The notes under the pieces: model-generated
What the model was told of the DNA's origin: nothing
Databases searched by the model: none
The model's input: the letters and a program-made list of their open reading frames with translations, nothing else
Assembly: GCA_036260415.1 (NCBI GenBank)
Contig: DASZZX010000406.1
Location: forward strand, 1-6,024
Length of the DNA stretch: 6,024 nt
DNA from: DASZZX01 sp036260415
GTDB taxonomy: Bacteria > Actinomycetota > Nitriliruptoria > Nitriliruptorales > JAHWKO01
Direction: 5' to 3'
Made by a program: the position numbers and the translations under genes
Shown here: in pieces, positions 1 through 5,187 of the stretch
How positions within the stretch are numbered: position 1 is the first letter of the stretch
How the letters are laid out: each line of letters opens with the position of its first letter

Positions 1-339
1 CGGGGCGACGCCCTCGAGCAGGCCCAACCCCCCCAGCTCGCGGACGAGATTGAGCACGTCCGTGCGGATGGTGGCGACGTCCACGCCGTAGACCGCGCTG
101 AGGTCGGCGGCGATCTCGTCGATGCTGCCAGACCCGTCGAAGCACTCCCACAGGACACTGCCGATGGGGTCGAGCACGGCGGTGATGCCTGTCTCCGGGT
201 GCCACAGGACGGTCTCGCCGTCCAGGTCCGCCCTCGCCACCCGCGCCGCTCGCACGGGCACGAAGGTGGGGTCGAGGAGGTCGGCAGCGACCGGGTCAGC
301 AGTCGTCGACTGCCCCGCGGACCCCTCGTCGGTCAGCAC
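1..339 (-). CDS. PqqD-family protein (RiPP-recognition-element fold), 3' end beyond window
   Basis: Only the first 113 codons are present; the gene continues past the left edge. After a loose 25-residue N-terminus comes a PqqD-like core of roughly residues 38-113: LDGETVLWHPETG, then LDPIGSVLWECFDG, then a predicted helical part containing SIDEIAADL, YGVDV and LVRELGGLGLLEG. The order 'value of a state or leader strand, LD..G..LWE, ...I...L...Y.VD...I..DV...V..L...GLLE' is typical of PqqD-family winged-helix peptide-binding domains. These bind precursor peptides for radical-SAM or other RiPP enzymes, or accompany HPr-kinase-like proteins; which of these applies cannot be told here. The GTG start at 339 is chosen because GGAGG (347-351, minus strand) sits 7 nt upstream. 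No partner enzyme is visible. The next recognisable gene upstream on the same strand is the broken beta-propeller at 887-2079. Confidence 0.8.
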   Translation of the reverse strand, partial: MLTDEGSAGQSTTADPVAADLLDPTFVPVRAARVARADLDGETVLWHPETGITAVLDPIGSVLWECFDGSGSIDEIAADLSAVYGVDVATIRTDVLNLVRELGGLGLLEGVAP

Positions 340-343
340 AGGT

Positions 344-351
344 CCCCCTCC
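344..351 (-). promoter_or_regulatory. Ribosome binding site of the PqqD-family gene
   Basis: The minus strand reads GGAGGGGG followed by ACCT and the GTG codon at 339. This strong Shine-Dalgarno match fixes the GTG start. Confidence 0.7.
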
Positions 352-363
352 GCACGGCGCCAC

Positions 364-385
364 GCGCGGGCCCTATGGCCCGCGC
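364..385 (-). promoter_or_regulatory. Perfect 9-bp inverted repeat in the leader of the PqqD-family gene
   Basis: GCGCGGGCC (364-372), a four-base loop CTAT, then GGCCCGCGC (377-385): nine uninterrupted pairs, nearly all G-C. It ends 25 nt before the GTG start at 339. As RNA it would be a very stable leader hairpin; as DNA it could be an operator. There is no U-tract, so it is not a classic terminator. The structure is certain from sequence; the role is inferred. Confidence 0.5.
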
Positions 386-454
386 CCCGGAGCGCGACGG
401 TACGGAACCGCCTGCGCGTCTGACTACGCCGCCCAGCGCACATCTCCTACGCCT

Positions 455-468
455 GACGTGCGCACGTC
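455..468. promoter_or_regulatory. 14-bp perfect palindrome, candidate operator
   Basis: GACGTGCGCACGTC reads identically on both strands. It lies 116-129 bp upstream of the PqqD-family start, in otherwise non-coding DNA. It has the size and symmetry expected of a homodimeric repressor site, but I do not recognise the motif as that of a particular family. Confidence 0.35.
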
Positions 469-630
469 CGCTGTTCGCACGGCCGCGGCCGCAGCAGCCA
501 CATCGGGGACCGGACGAGGACGGCGTCGTGTCACCGGCCTCGCGCCTGCAGCACACCGCCCCTCGTCCGCCGACACCGCGCCGGCAACCGTCTCCCGTGG
601 GGCCGCCTGCCGACAGACCCTTCACGCGAC

Positions 631-790
631 GGACCATCGAGCTGGCAGAGCGGTGGGGCAAGCCCTCCGACGATGGCGTGGCCATCTCCCTGGGGCCTCT
701 CACGGGCGGAGCTCGCCGCTTGGGCTGGTCTTTCGCGCGAAGCCGCCGTCAAGGCGCTGCAGGTCACGGCACGTCGGCGGTTGCGTGACA
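631..790 (+). pseudogene. Remnant of a CRP/FNR-family regulator (C-terminal helix-turn-helix), frameshifted
   Basis: In frame with position 633 the translation reads IELAERWGKPSDDGVAISLG, which matches the linker helix and start of the wing in CRP/FNR regulators (typically LELAERWG.P..DGV.I.L). The match then continues one frame over, from about 691, as LSRAELAAWAGLSREAAVKA. This is the diagnostic helix-turn-helix, equivalent to LT..ELA...G.SRE.V.RAL. One surplus base around 691-697 explains the switch. After the recognition helix the usual LR.RG segment is missing, and the text resumes with VTARRRLRDRAAV, which resembles the last wing strand and the end of such proteins. No cNMP-binding domain is found upstream, so this is a fragment of about 50 residues. 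It points in the opposite direction to both flanking minus-strand genes. The family call rests on motif recognition only. Confidence 0.5.
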
Positions 791-912
791 GAGCCGCCGT
801 GTCCCCCACGGTGTCCCCTCGACGGGTGCGACCCTCGACCAGGCGTGCGCCGTTCGCGCCCCACGCCGTCGCCGGATCCGGCCGCCTCATGGCACGGACC
901 ACACCCCGTGGG

Positions 913-927
913 GCCCCGCCCCGCCCC
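913..927. repeat. GCCCC pentanucleotide, three tandem copies
   Basis: Plus strand GCCCC at 913-917, 918-922 and 923-927. It lies in the last blade of the propeller pseudogene. Removing exactly one copy restores the minus-strand reading VIPVGAG-PHGVWSVP-stop, so one extra unit is probably the local cause of the frameshift. Confidence 0.75.
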
Positions 928-1476
928 GACCGGGATGACCGCCCGCTCGGCCCGTCCGGCCACGTCGAACACCGCGATCGCCCCGCCGGTGTGGTCGGCG
1001 ACGGCTGCCAGCTCCCCGTCCGGCGTGATCGCGACGTGGTGGGCCGCCCCGCGGACCGCGAGGGTGGCCGCCACCTGGAGGGCGGCGGTGTCCATCACGT
1101 GGACGCGGCGGACCGCGTGGTCGGTGACCCACAGCTCGGACCCGTCGGGGGTGAAGGCCAGGTGGTGGGACTCGGCACCCAGCTCGATGCTGCCTCGCAG
1201 CTCCCCTCCGGCGATAGCACGTGCAACGGACCACGCCAGTCGGTGACACAGATGGCCGTCCGGCCCGATCCGCAGGTCGTGGGGTCGCTGGCCGGTGGGC
1301 ACGGTGCGGGTGGGTCGCCGACCCCCGGGCGCCACCGACGTCGTGGAGCACGGCCGCGCCCGCCAGGTCAACGAGCGCCAGCCGGTTCGTGCCGTTGAGC
1401 GTCACCCCAGGCCCGTGCCCCGTCGCCTGTGACGTCGAGGTCGTGCGGCTCATGGTCGACAGGCACCTGGGCACGC

Positions 1477-1581
1477 ACCGCCCCGTCCCGGCCGACCAGC
1501 AGGACCGCCGCACCGCCCCGTCCCAGCCGACCAGCAGGACCGCCGCACCGCCCCGTCCCGGCCGACCAGCAGGACCGCCGC
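1477..1581. repeat. 35-bp direct tandem repeat, three copies
   Basis: Units at 1477-1511, 1512-1546 and 1547-1581, each beginning ACCGCCCCGTCCC and ending CAGCAGGACCGCCGC. Units 1 and 3 are identical; unit 2 differs by one base (CCCAG instead of CCCGG, at 1525). There are no spacers, so it is not CRISPR. It lies in the propeller pseudogene. On the minus strand one unit encodes part of a blade (AVLLVGRDGAV). Because 35 is not a multiple of three, each copy is read in a different frame. Confidence 0.95.
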
Positions 1582-2212
1582 CCCGCCACGTCCGCGACCA
1601 CGAACCCGTCGTTGATCGGCTTCACGTCGTGCGGTCGGGTGCCGGCCGCCACCACGGTCGCCCGGGCGTCGGTCACGATCGCGAGCTCGCCGGCGCCGTA
1701 CAGGGCGTCCGCCACCGTGCCGTCGCGGGCGACCGCGAGGTTGTGCGGCCCGCCGGGGTCCGCGCCTCTGCGACGATCTCCCGGCTGTCGAGGTCGAGCA
1801 GGACGGTGCGGCCCGCTTCCTCCAACGCCACCCACGCCCGGTGCCCGGCGCGGCCCGGTCGCGGGCGGCGGTGCGGCGGGTTCTCCCGGGGCGGGAACGG
1901 CGGTCGACGGTGACGTGGCCGGCATGTGCGGGCGGTCCCTCGAGGGGCTCGCCGCCGTGTGGGCCGCGCCGTCGATGGGCTGGCCGCCGACGTCGCCGGC
2001 ATGGTCGGTGCCCGCCCCGGCGCCGTGCACGCGACCCCGGCGGCCAGCACGACAGCAGCCGGCAGGCGGTGGCGAGCATCGGCACACGCTGGGGCGGGCG
2101 CGGCAGCCAGGGGCGGTCCGGGCGCGGCGCTCCAGTCCGTCCGACCCTACCGACGCGTGGCTCGGCTGGGCGGTTCGGTGGGCAGGCGCGACGCGGCACC
2201 ATGGGGTCTGGG

Positions 2213-2230
2213 GCCCGGCCACGACCGGGC
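2213..2230. promoter_or_regulatory. Inverted repeat upstream of mak
   Basis: GCCCGG (2213-2218), six-base spacer, CCGGGC (2225-2230): a perfect 6-bp arm pair ending 22 bp before the mak start. It lies in the divergent gap between mak and the minus-strand propeller pseudogene, so it could be an operator or a leader hairpin. In DNA this GC-rich a 6-bp match may be chance. Confidence 0.25.
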
Positions 2231-2252
2231 ACCGACTCGGAGACATGGTGTG

Positions 2253-3176
2253 ATGCGCATCGGGATCGACCTCGGCGGGACCAAGACCGCGGGTGTCGCG
2301 CTGGCCGACGACGGCAGCGAACTGGCACGCCACCGGGTGGAGTCCCCACGCCACGACTACGACGCCACCATCGCGACGGTCGTCGACCTGGTGCGGCGTC
2401 TGGAGGGTGACACCGGCCAACGCGGCACCGTCGGGGTGGGCATGCCCGGCACGCTGTCGCCGCTGACGGGCCGGGTCAAGAACGCCAACTCGGTGTGGCT
2501 GAACGGTCACCGCTTCGACCGTGACCTCGGAGAGGCGTTGGGCCGGGAGGTGCGCTGCGCCAACGACGCCAACTGCCTGGCCCTGTCGGAGGCGGTCGAC
2601 GGTGCCGCCGCCGGCCACCATGTGGTGTTCGCGGCCATCCTCGGCACCGGCACCGGCGCCGGCGTGGTGGTGGACGGGAGCGTCCTGTCCGGCCGCAACG
2701 GGGTGACGGGCGAGTGGGGGCACAACCCCCTCCCGTGGGCCCGCGACGACGAACAGCCCGGACCGGCGTGCTACTGCGGACGACGCGGCTGCATCGAGAC
2801 GTGGCTGTCGGGGCCGGGACTGCAACGCGACCACCGCGCCGCGACCGGCGAGCAGCTGCCGGCGGAGGAGATCGCTGCGCGGGCGCAGGCCTACGACATC
2901 GGGGCGGATGCGACGCTGCACCGTTACGTCGATCGGCTGACCCGTGCCCTGGCGCACGTGGTCAACGTGCTCGACCCGGATGTGATCGTGCTGGGCGGCG
3001 GGTTGTCCAACATCGAGCGGTTGCAGCGCGAGGTGCCGCTCCGGCTGCCGGCCCGTGTGTTCGGCGGCGAGGCCACCGCACCTGTGCGGCGCGCCGCACA
3101 CGGCGACGCGAGCGGCGTCCGCGGCGCTGCCCGGCTGTGGCCGTCGGACCATCCTGACAGCCGCGAGCAGGGTTGA
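2253..3176 (+). CDS. mak: ROK-family sugar kinase, fructokinase Mak-like
   Basis: Predicted cytoplasmic ATP-dependent kinase, 307 residues, close to the about 302 of E. coli Mak (fructose to fructose 6-phosphate). Visible motifs in order: phosphate-binding DLGGTKT (6-12); KNANSVWLNG (76-85), characteristic of the Mak group; CANDANC with catalytic Asp105; EAVDGAAAG (113-121); second phosphate loop GTGTGAG (131-137); GEWGHNPLPW (153-162), with sugar-binding Glu154 and Zn-ligand His157; and the ROK zinc motif CYCGRRGCIE (173-182). HVVNVLDPDVIVLGGGLSN (235-253) and HGDASGVRGAARLWP near the C-terminus also match Mak as I recall it. The ATG at 2253 follows GGAGA (2239-2243) by 9 nt; an in-frame GTG at 2250 is an alternative. 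The upstream extension of the frame is not protein-like. mtnA follows 76 bp downstream on the same strand. A different natural sugar is possible, but the motif match to Mak is strong. Confidence 0.9.
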   Translation: MRIGIDLGGTKTAGVALADDGSELARHRVESPRHDYDATIATVVDLVRRLEGDTGQRGTVGVGMPGTLSPLTGRVKNANSVWLNGHRFDRDLGEALGREVRCANDANCLALSEAVDGAAAGHHVVFAAILGTGTGAGVVVDGSVLSGRNGVTGEWGHNPLPWARDDEQPGPACYCGRRGCIETWLSGPGLQRDHRAATGEQLPAEEIAARAQAYDIGADATLHRYVDRLTRALAHVVNVLDPDVIVLGGGLSNIERLQREVPLRLPARVFGGEATAPVRRAAHGDASGVRGAARLWPSDHPDSREQG

Positions 3177-3179
3177 ACC

Positions 3180-3197
3180 TGCCCGCGGCGGCGGGCA
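3180..3197 (+). terminator. Stem-loop just after the mak stop codon
   Basis: TGCCCGC (3180-3186), loop GGCG, GCGGGCA (3191-3197): a perfect 7-bp GC-rich stem starting 4 nt after the mak stop. No U-tract follows, so it may be a weak or factor-dependent terminator, or an mRNA 3'-end stabiliser. It separates mak from the candidate mtnA promoter. Confidence 0.45.
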
Positions 3198-3240
3198 TCG
3201 TGTCCGCTTGCCCCGGTCCGCCGCGACCGCGCAGCCTCGC

Positions 3241-3255
3241 TACCGTGCCGCCGTG
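3241..3255 (+). promoter_or_regulatory. Candidate -10 element for leaderless mtnA
   Basis: TACCGT (3241-3246) matches the actinobacterial TANNNT -10 pattern. It is followed by six bases and then the GTG at 3253, exactly where transcription would be expected to begin. There is no Shine-Dalgarno sequence before the GTG. Together these suggest a leaderless mRNA. No clear -35 hexamer is seen at 17-18 bp. Confidence 0.4.
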
Positions 3256-4320
3256 GCTGACCTCGACGAGCTCGCCCGCTCGGTGGAGTGGCACGGCGAC
3301 CACCTGGTGGTGATCGACCAGACCCTCCTTCCCGCCGCGTTGGAGCTGCGCCCGCTGCGGACGGTGACGGACGTGGTGGAGGCGATTCGCGGGCTGGTGG
3401 TCCGCGGGGCGCCGGCCATCGGGGTGTGCGGTGCTTTCGGGGTGGTCATCGGTCTCGACGAGCAGCCCCCCGCAGACGTCGAGGCGGCGCGCCAACAGCT
3501 GGAGCGGGTCGCCGTCCGGCTGGTGGCCGCCCGTCCCACCGCCGTCAACCTGCGGTGGGCGGTGGAGCGCGTGGTGCGCGCTGCTCGTGACGCCGCCTCC
3601 ACAACCGACGTGCGCCGGCGTGCGCTCGCCGCGGCGCAGCGCGTCGCCGACGACGACCGCGCGTCCTGCCAGCGCATCGCGGAGTCGGGCCGGCGCGAGC
3701 TCGCCACGGCCGGGCACATCCTCACCCACTGCAACACCGGCCGGCTGGCCACGACCGGGCTCGGCACGGCGCTGGGCGTGGTCTACGCCAAGGCAGCCGC
3801 CGGCGACACGGTGGAGGTGCTGGCCACCGAGACGCGCCCTCTGCTGCAGGGCGCGCGGCTCACCGCCTGGGAGCTGCGCGACGCCGGCATCCCGGTCACG
3901 CTGCTGGCCGACGCCGCGACAGGGAGCGTGATGGCCCAGGGGCTCGTCGACACCGTGGTGGTGGGGTGCGACCGGGTGGCGCGCAACGGCGACACCGCCA
4001 ACAAGGTCGGCACCTACACCATGGCCGTGCTGGCCGACACGCACGGGTTGCCGTTCTACGTCGCCGGTCCGATGACCTCCTTCGACCCCGACGCGGCGGC
4101 CGGCGCCGACATCCCGATCGAGCAGCGCGACGCGCACGAGCTGCTGCGGGCCGGCGGCGCCGTGATCGCGCCCGACGTGCCGGCGCTCAACCCCGCGTTC
4201 GACGTGACCCCAGCCGGGTTGATCACCGCGTTCATCACCGACGTCGGGATCCTGCGCCGGCCGTTCGAGGCATCGATCGCCGCGGCGTTGGAGGAGGCGC
4301 AGCGCCGAGGGCTGCGCTGA
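3253..4320 (+). CDS. mtnA: MtnA-type S-methyl-5-thioribose-1-phosphate (or 5-deoxyribose-1-phosphate) isomerase
   Basis: Predicted cytoplasmic aldose-1-phosphate to ketose-1-phosphate isomerase of the eIF2B-like superfamily, 355 residues, a normal length for MtnA. Motifs: DQTLLP (22-27), phosphate-binding RGAPAIG (51-57), RPTAVNLRWAV (94-104), LTHCNTGRLATTGLG with catalytic Cys160, TETRPLLQGARLTAWEL (192-208), GCDRVARNGDTANKVGTY with catalytic Asp240, and FDVTPAGLITAFITDVGIL (316-334). Cys160 and Asp240 fall at the numbers known for the Bacillus enzyme. The GTG at 3253 starts MADLDELARSVEW; no ribosome binding site precedes it, but a TANNNT box does. Sequence alone cannot separate methylthioribose-1-phosphate isomerase from the related 5-deoxyribose-1-phosphate isomerase (DrdI). 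The neighbouring FucA-type aldolase, in place of an MtnB dehydratase, favours a DHAP-yielding salvage route. It converges on that aldolase gene with 9 bp between them. Confidence 0.92.
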   Translation: MADLDELARSVEWHGDHLVVIDQTLLPAALELRPLRTVTDVVEAIRGLVVRGAPAIGVCGAFGVVIGLDEQPPADVEAARQQLERVAVRLVAARPTAVNLRWAVERVVRAARDAASTTDVRRRALAAAQRVADDDRASCQRIAESGRRELATAGHILTHCNTGRLATTGLGTALGVVYAKAAAGDTVEVLATETRPLLQGARLTAWELRDAGIPVTLLADAATGSVMAQGLVDTVVVGCDRVARNGDTANKVGTYTMAVLADTHGLPFYVAGPMTSFDPDAAAGADIPIEQRDAHELLRAGGAVIAPDVPALNPAFDVTPAGLITAFITDVGILRRPFEASIAAALEEAQRRGLR

Positions 4321-4336
4321 CGAGCCGGGTCAGCGC
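4314..4336. terminator. Perfect hairpin shared by the mtnA and aldolase 3' ends
   Basis: GCGCTGAC (4314-4321), seven-base loop, GTCAGCGC (4329-4336). The left arm contains the mtnA stop TGA (4318-4320). The right arm contains the complement of the aldolase stop (TCA at 4330-4332). It works as the same structure in either transcript, so it is a candidate bidirectional terminator or convergent-gene boundary. There is no U-tract on either side. Confidence 0.55.
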
Positions 4337-4971
4337 TCCGACGGCTGACCGTACGTCCGCAGCTGATCGGCCACGCGGCTGATCTCCTCGGCGGGCAGCG
4401 TGCGCGGTTCGCCCAGCTGGCGGGCGTGGTGGTGCACGCGGCACAGCCACTCCAGCTGCACCGCGCGGTGATAGGCCTCCTCGAGCGTGGCACCCACCGT
4501 GGTGGCCCCGTGGTTGCGGAGCAGCACGGCGCTGCGGTCCCGCAGCCCGTCGGACACCAGCTCGGCCAGCGCCCGGGTGCCGTAGGTGGCGTAGTCCACG
4601 ACCGGGACCGGTCCGCCGAGCAGCGCCACCAGGTAGTGCACGGCCGGCAACTCGTCGGACACCGTGGCCAGTGCCGTGGCGTAGGGCGGGTGGGTGTGCA
4701 CCACCGCGCCGGCGGACGTGGTTCGGTAGATGGCCAGGTGCATGGCCAGCTCGGACGACGGCGCCAGTTCACCGTCGGCCACCTGTCCGTCGAGGTCCAC
4801 CACGGTGACGGACGCGGCGTCGAGCGCGTCGACGTCCACGCCGGTCGGGGTGATCGCGACGTGCTCGCCGGCCCGCACGCTGATGTTGCCGGACAGCCCG
4901 ACCGCCAGACCGTCGCGCACCATCCGGCGCGCGTGGTCGGCCACCTGCTCGCGCTGACCCGCCAGCCGCAT
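4330..4971 (-). CDS. Class II (FucA-type) sugar-phosphate aldolase
   Basis: Zinc-dependent class II aldolase/adducin-family protein, 213 residues, about the size of L-fuculose-1-phosphate aldolase. Motifs: GLSGNISVR (25-33), phosphate-binding TPTGVDVDAL (41-50), SSELAMHLAIYR (72-83) with catalytic Glu74, HTHPPYATAL (92-101) with Zn ligands His92 and His94, YATYGT (127-132), and RNHGATTVG (152-160) with Zn ligand His154. These positions nearly coincide with Glu73, His92, His94 and His155 of E. coli FucA. The ATG at 4971 is chosen because AAGGAG (4980-4985, minus strand) lies 8 nt upstream; an upstream extension of the frame is Arg-rich and not conserved-looking. Next to an mtnA-type isomerase, the likely reaction is cleavage of 5-methylthioribulose- or 5-deoxyribulose-1-phosphate to DHAP and an aldehyde. 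MtnB dehydratase has the same fold, but the NHG and YATYGT segments look FucA-like. Fuculose- or rhamnulose-type substrates remain possible. Confidence 0.85.
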   Translation of the reverse strand: MRLAGQREQVADHARRMVRDGLAVGLSGNISVRAGEHVAITPTGVDVDALDAASVTVVDLDGQVADGELAPSSELAMHLAIYRTTSAGAVVHTHPPYATALATVSDELPAVHYLVALLGGPVPVVDYATYGTRALAELVSDGLRDRSAVLLRNHGATTVGATLEEAYHRAVQLEWLCRVHHHARQLGEPRTLPAEEISRVADQLRTYGQPSER

Positions 4972-5005
4972 CCCTCGAACTCCTTCCCTGACGGTCCGTC
5001 GCTCG

Positions 5006-5033
5006 ACGCTACATCCGCGCCGGCGGCGGTCGA
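5006..5033 (-). promoter_or_regulatory. Candidate promoter of the aldolase gene
   Basis: On the minus strand, TCGACC (5033-5028, four of six matches to TTGACA), a 16-bp spacer, then TAGCGT (5011-5006, TANNNT). A start near 5000 would give a leader of about 28 nt that includes the AAGGAG ribosome binding site. Pattern match only. Confidence 0.35.
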
Positions 5034-5133
5034 GAGCCGCGCTCCTCCCCCAGACAGGCTCTCGCCGCGGCAACGGGCGGGGCGACGGGGCGCGGGTCCC
5101 AGTCGAGCTCGCACCGCAAGGACCGGCCGGGAA

Positions 5134-5150
5134 GGTTACGGGGGGTTACC
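5134..5150 (+). promoter_or_regulatory. GGTTAC direct repeat with 10-bp period
   Basis: GGTTAC at 5134-5139 and again at 5144-5149, one helical turn apart, about 190-210 bp before the carbonic anhydrase start. Two half-sites on the same DNA face could be a response-regulator box. A weak TTACCG (5146-5151)-17 bp-TACACG (5169-5174) promoter pattern overlaps the second copy. Confidence 0.25.
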
Positions 5151-5175
5151 GGCGGCCTGCTCCAGAGGTACACGC

Positions 5176-5187
5176 TTCCGTGCGGAA
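5176..5187. promoter_or_regulatory. TTCCG-TG-CGGAA palindrome
   Basis: Five-base arms separated by TG, in the gap upstream of the carbonic anhydrase gene and just after the weak TACACG box. It is relatively AT-rich for this DNA and well placed for an operator. Family unknown. Confidence 0.25.

Larger units (their letters stand above)
340..630. other. Non-coding leader/intergenic stretch upstream of the PqqD-family gene
   Basis: No reading frame here looks like protein: translations are dominated by Pro, Arg, Ala and Ser with no recognisable domain. In particular, no cyclic-nucleotide-binding domain precedes the CRP-like remnant that follows. The stretch holds the PqqD-gene ribosome binding site, a 9-4-9 hairpin and a 14-bp palindrome, all listed separately. 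On the minus strand, TACCGT at 402-397 could be a -10 element for the PqqD-family gene, but no good -35 hexamer accompanies it. Confidence 0.5.
887..2079 (-). pseudogene. Decayed YVTN/YncE-type seven-bladed beta-propeller lipoprotein gene
   Basis: Blade-like sequences occur in order but hop among all three minus-strand frames. From the N-terminus: hydrophobic LPAAVVLAAGVAC (possible lipobox cysteine; Pro/Ala-rich linker after it), HRAWVALEEAGRTVLLDLDS, then GPHNLAVARDG, TRPHDVKPINDGFVVADVAG, AVLLVGRDGAV, EPHDLDVTGDGARAW, VTLNGTNRLALVDLAG, RPHDLRIGPDG, CVTDWRGPLHVLSPEG, ESHHLAFTPDGSELWVTD, AHHVAITPDGELAAVADH and finally GPHGVWSVP with a stop at 887-889. Seven repeats of the P/S/A-H-x motif suggest seven blades. 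Such proteins are usually exported surface or periplasm-like lipoproteins, often of unknown ligand. Frame changes fall near 1751-1763 (GGGG), 1581-1584, 1405-1408 (CCCC), 1322-1329 (CCCCCGGG), 1254-1257, 1203-1206 (CCCC) and 913-927. The likely original ATG is at 2079, also out of frame with the signal peptide. No full-length product can be made as it stands. Confidence 0.75.

Noticed and set aside
375..788. Plus-strand frame of 137 codons as an intact gene
   Set aside because: Only about 20 residues (the linker of the CRP-like remnant) look like protein; the rest is Pro/Arg-rich noise and the helix-turn-helix continues in another frame.
797..811. CCGTG-TCCCC-CACGG hairpin downstream of the propeller pseudogene
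   Set aside because: Only five pairs and no U-tract; expected by chance in sequence this GC-rich.
122..1246. Plus-strand open frame of 374 codons
   Set aside because: It runs antisense to the PqqD-family and propeller genes, with low-complexity Arg/Ser/Ala/Pro composition and no domain; long stop-free frames are expected at this GC content.
1477..1581. CRISPR array
   Set aside because: The three 35-bp units abut directly with no spacers and lie in a former coding region.
1368..3152. Single long minus-strand open frame of 594 codons
   Set aside because: Its right half lies antisense to the convincing Mak gene and is an Arg/Ala/Pro/Gly-rich shadow; only its left part holds genuine propeller blades, described as the pseudogene.
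2962..4137. Minus-strand open frame of 391 codons opposite mtnA
   Set aside because: Antisense to MtnA, which has a full set of catalytic motifs; the minus translation has none.
4330..4971. MtnB (methylthioribulose-1-phosphate dehydratase)
   Set aside because: Same fold, but HTHPPYATAL, YATYGT and RNHGATTVG follow FucA-type aldolases rather than the MtnB pattern; the product call was kept as aldolase.
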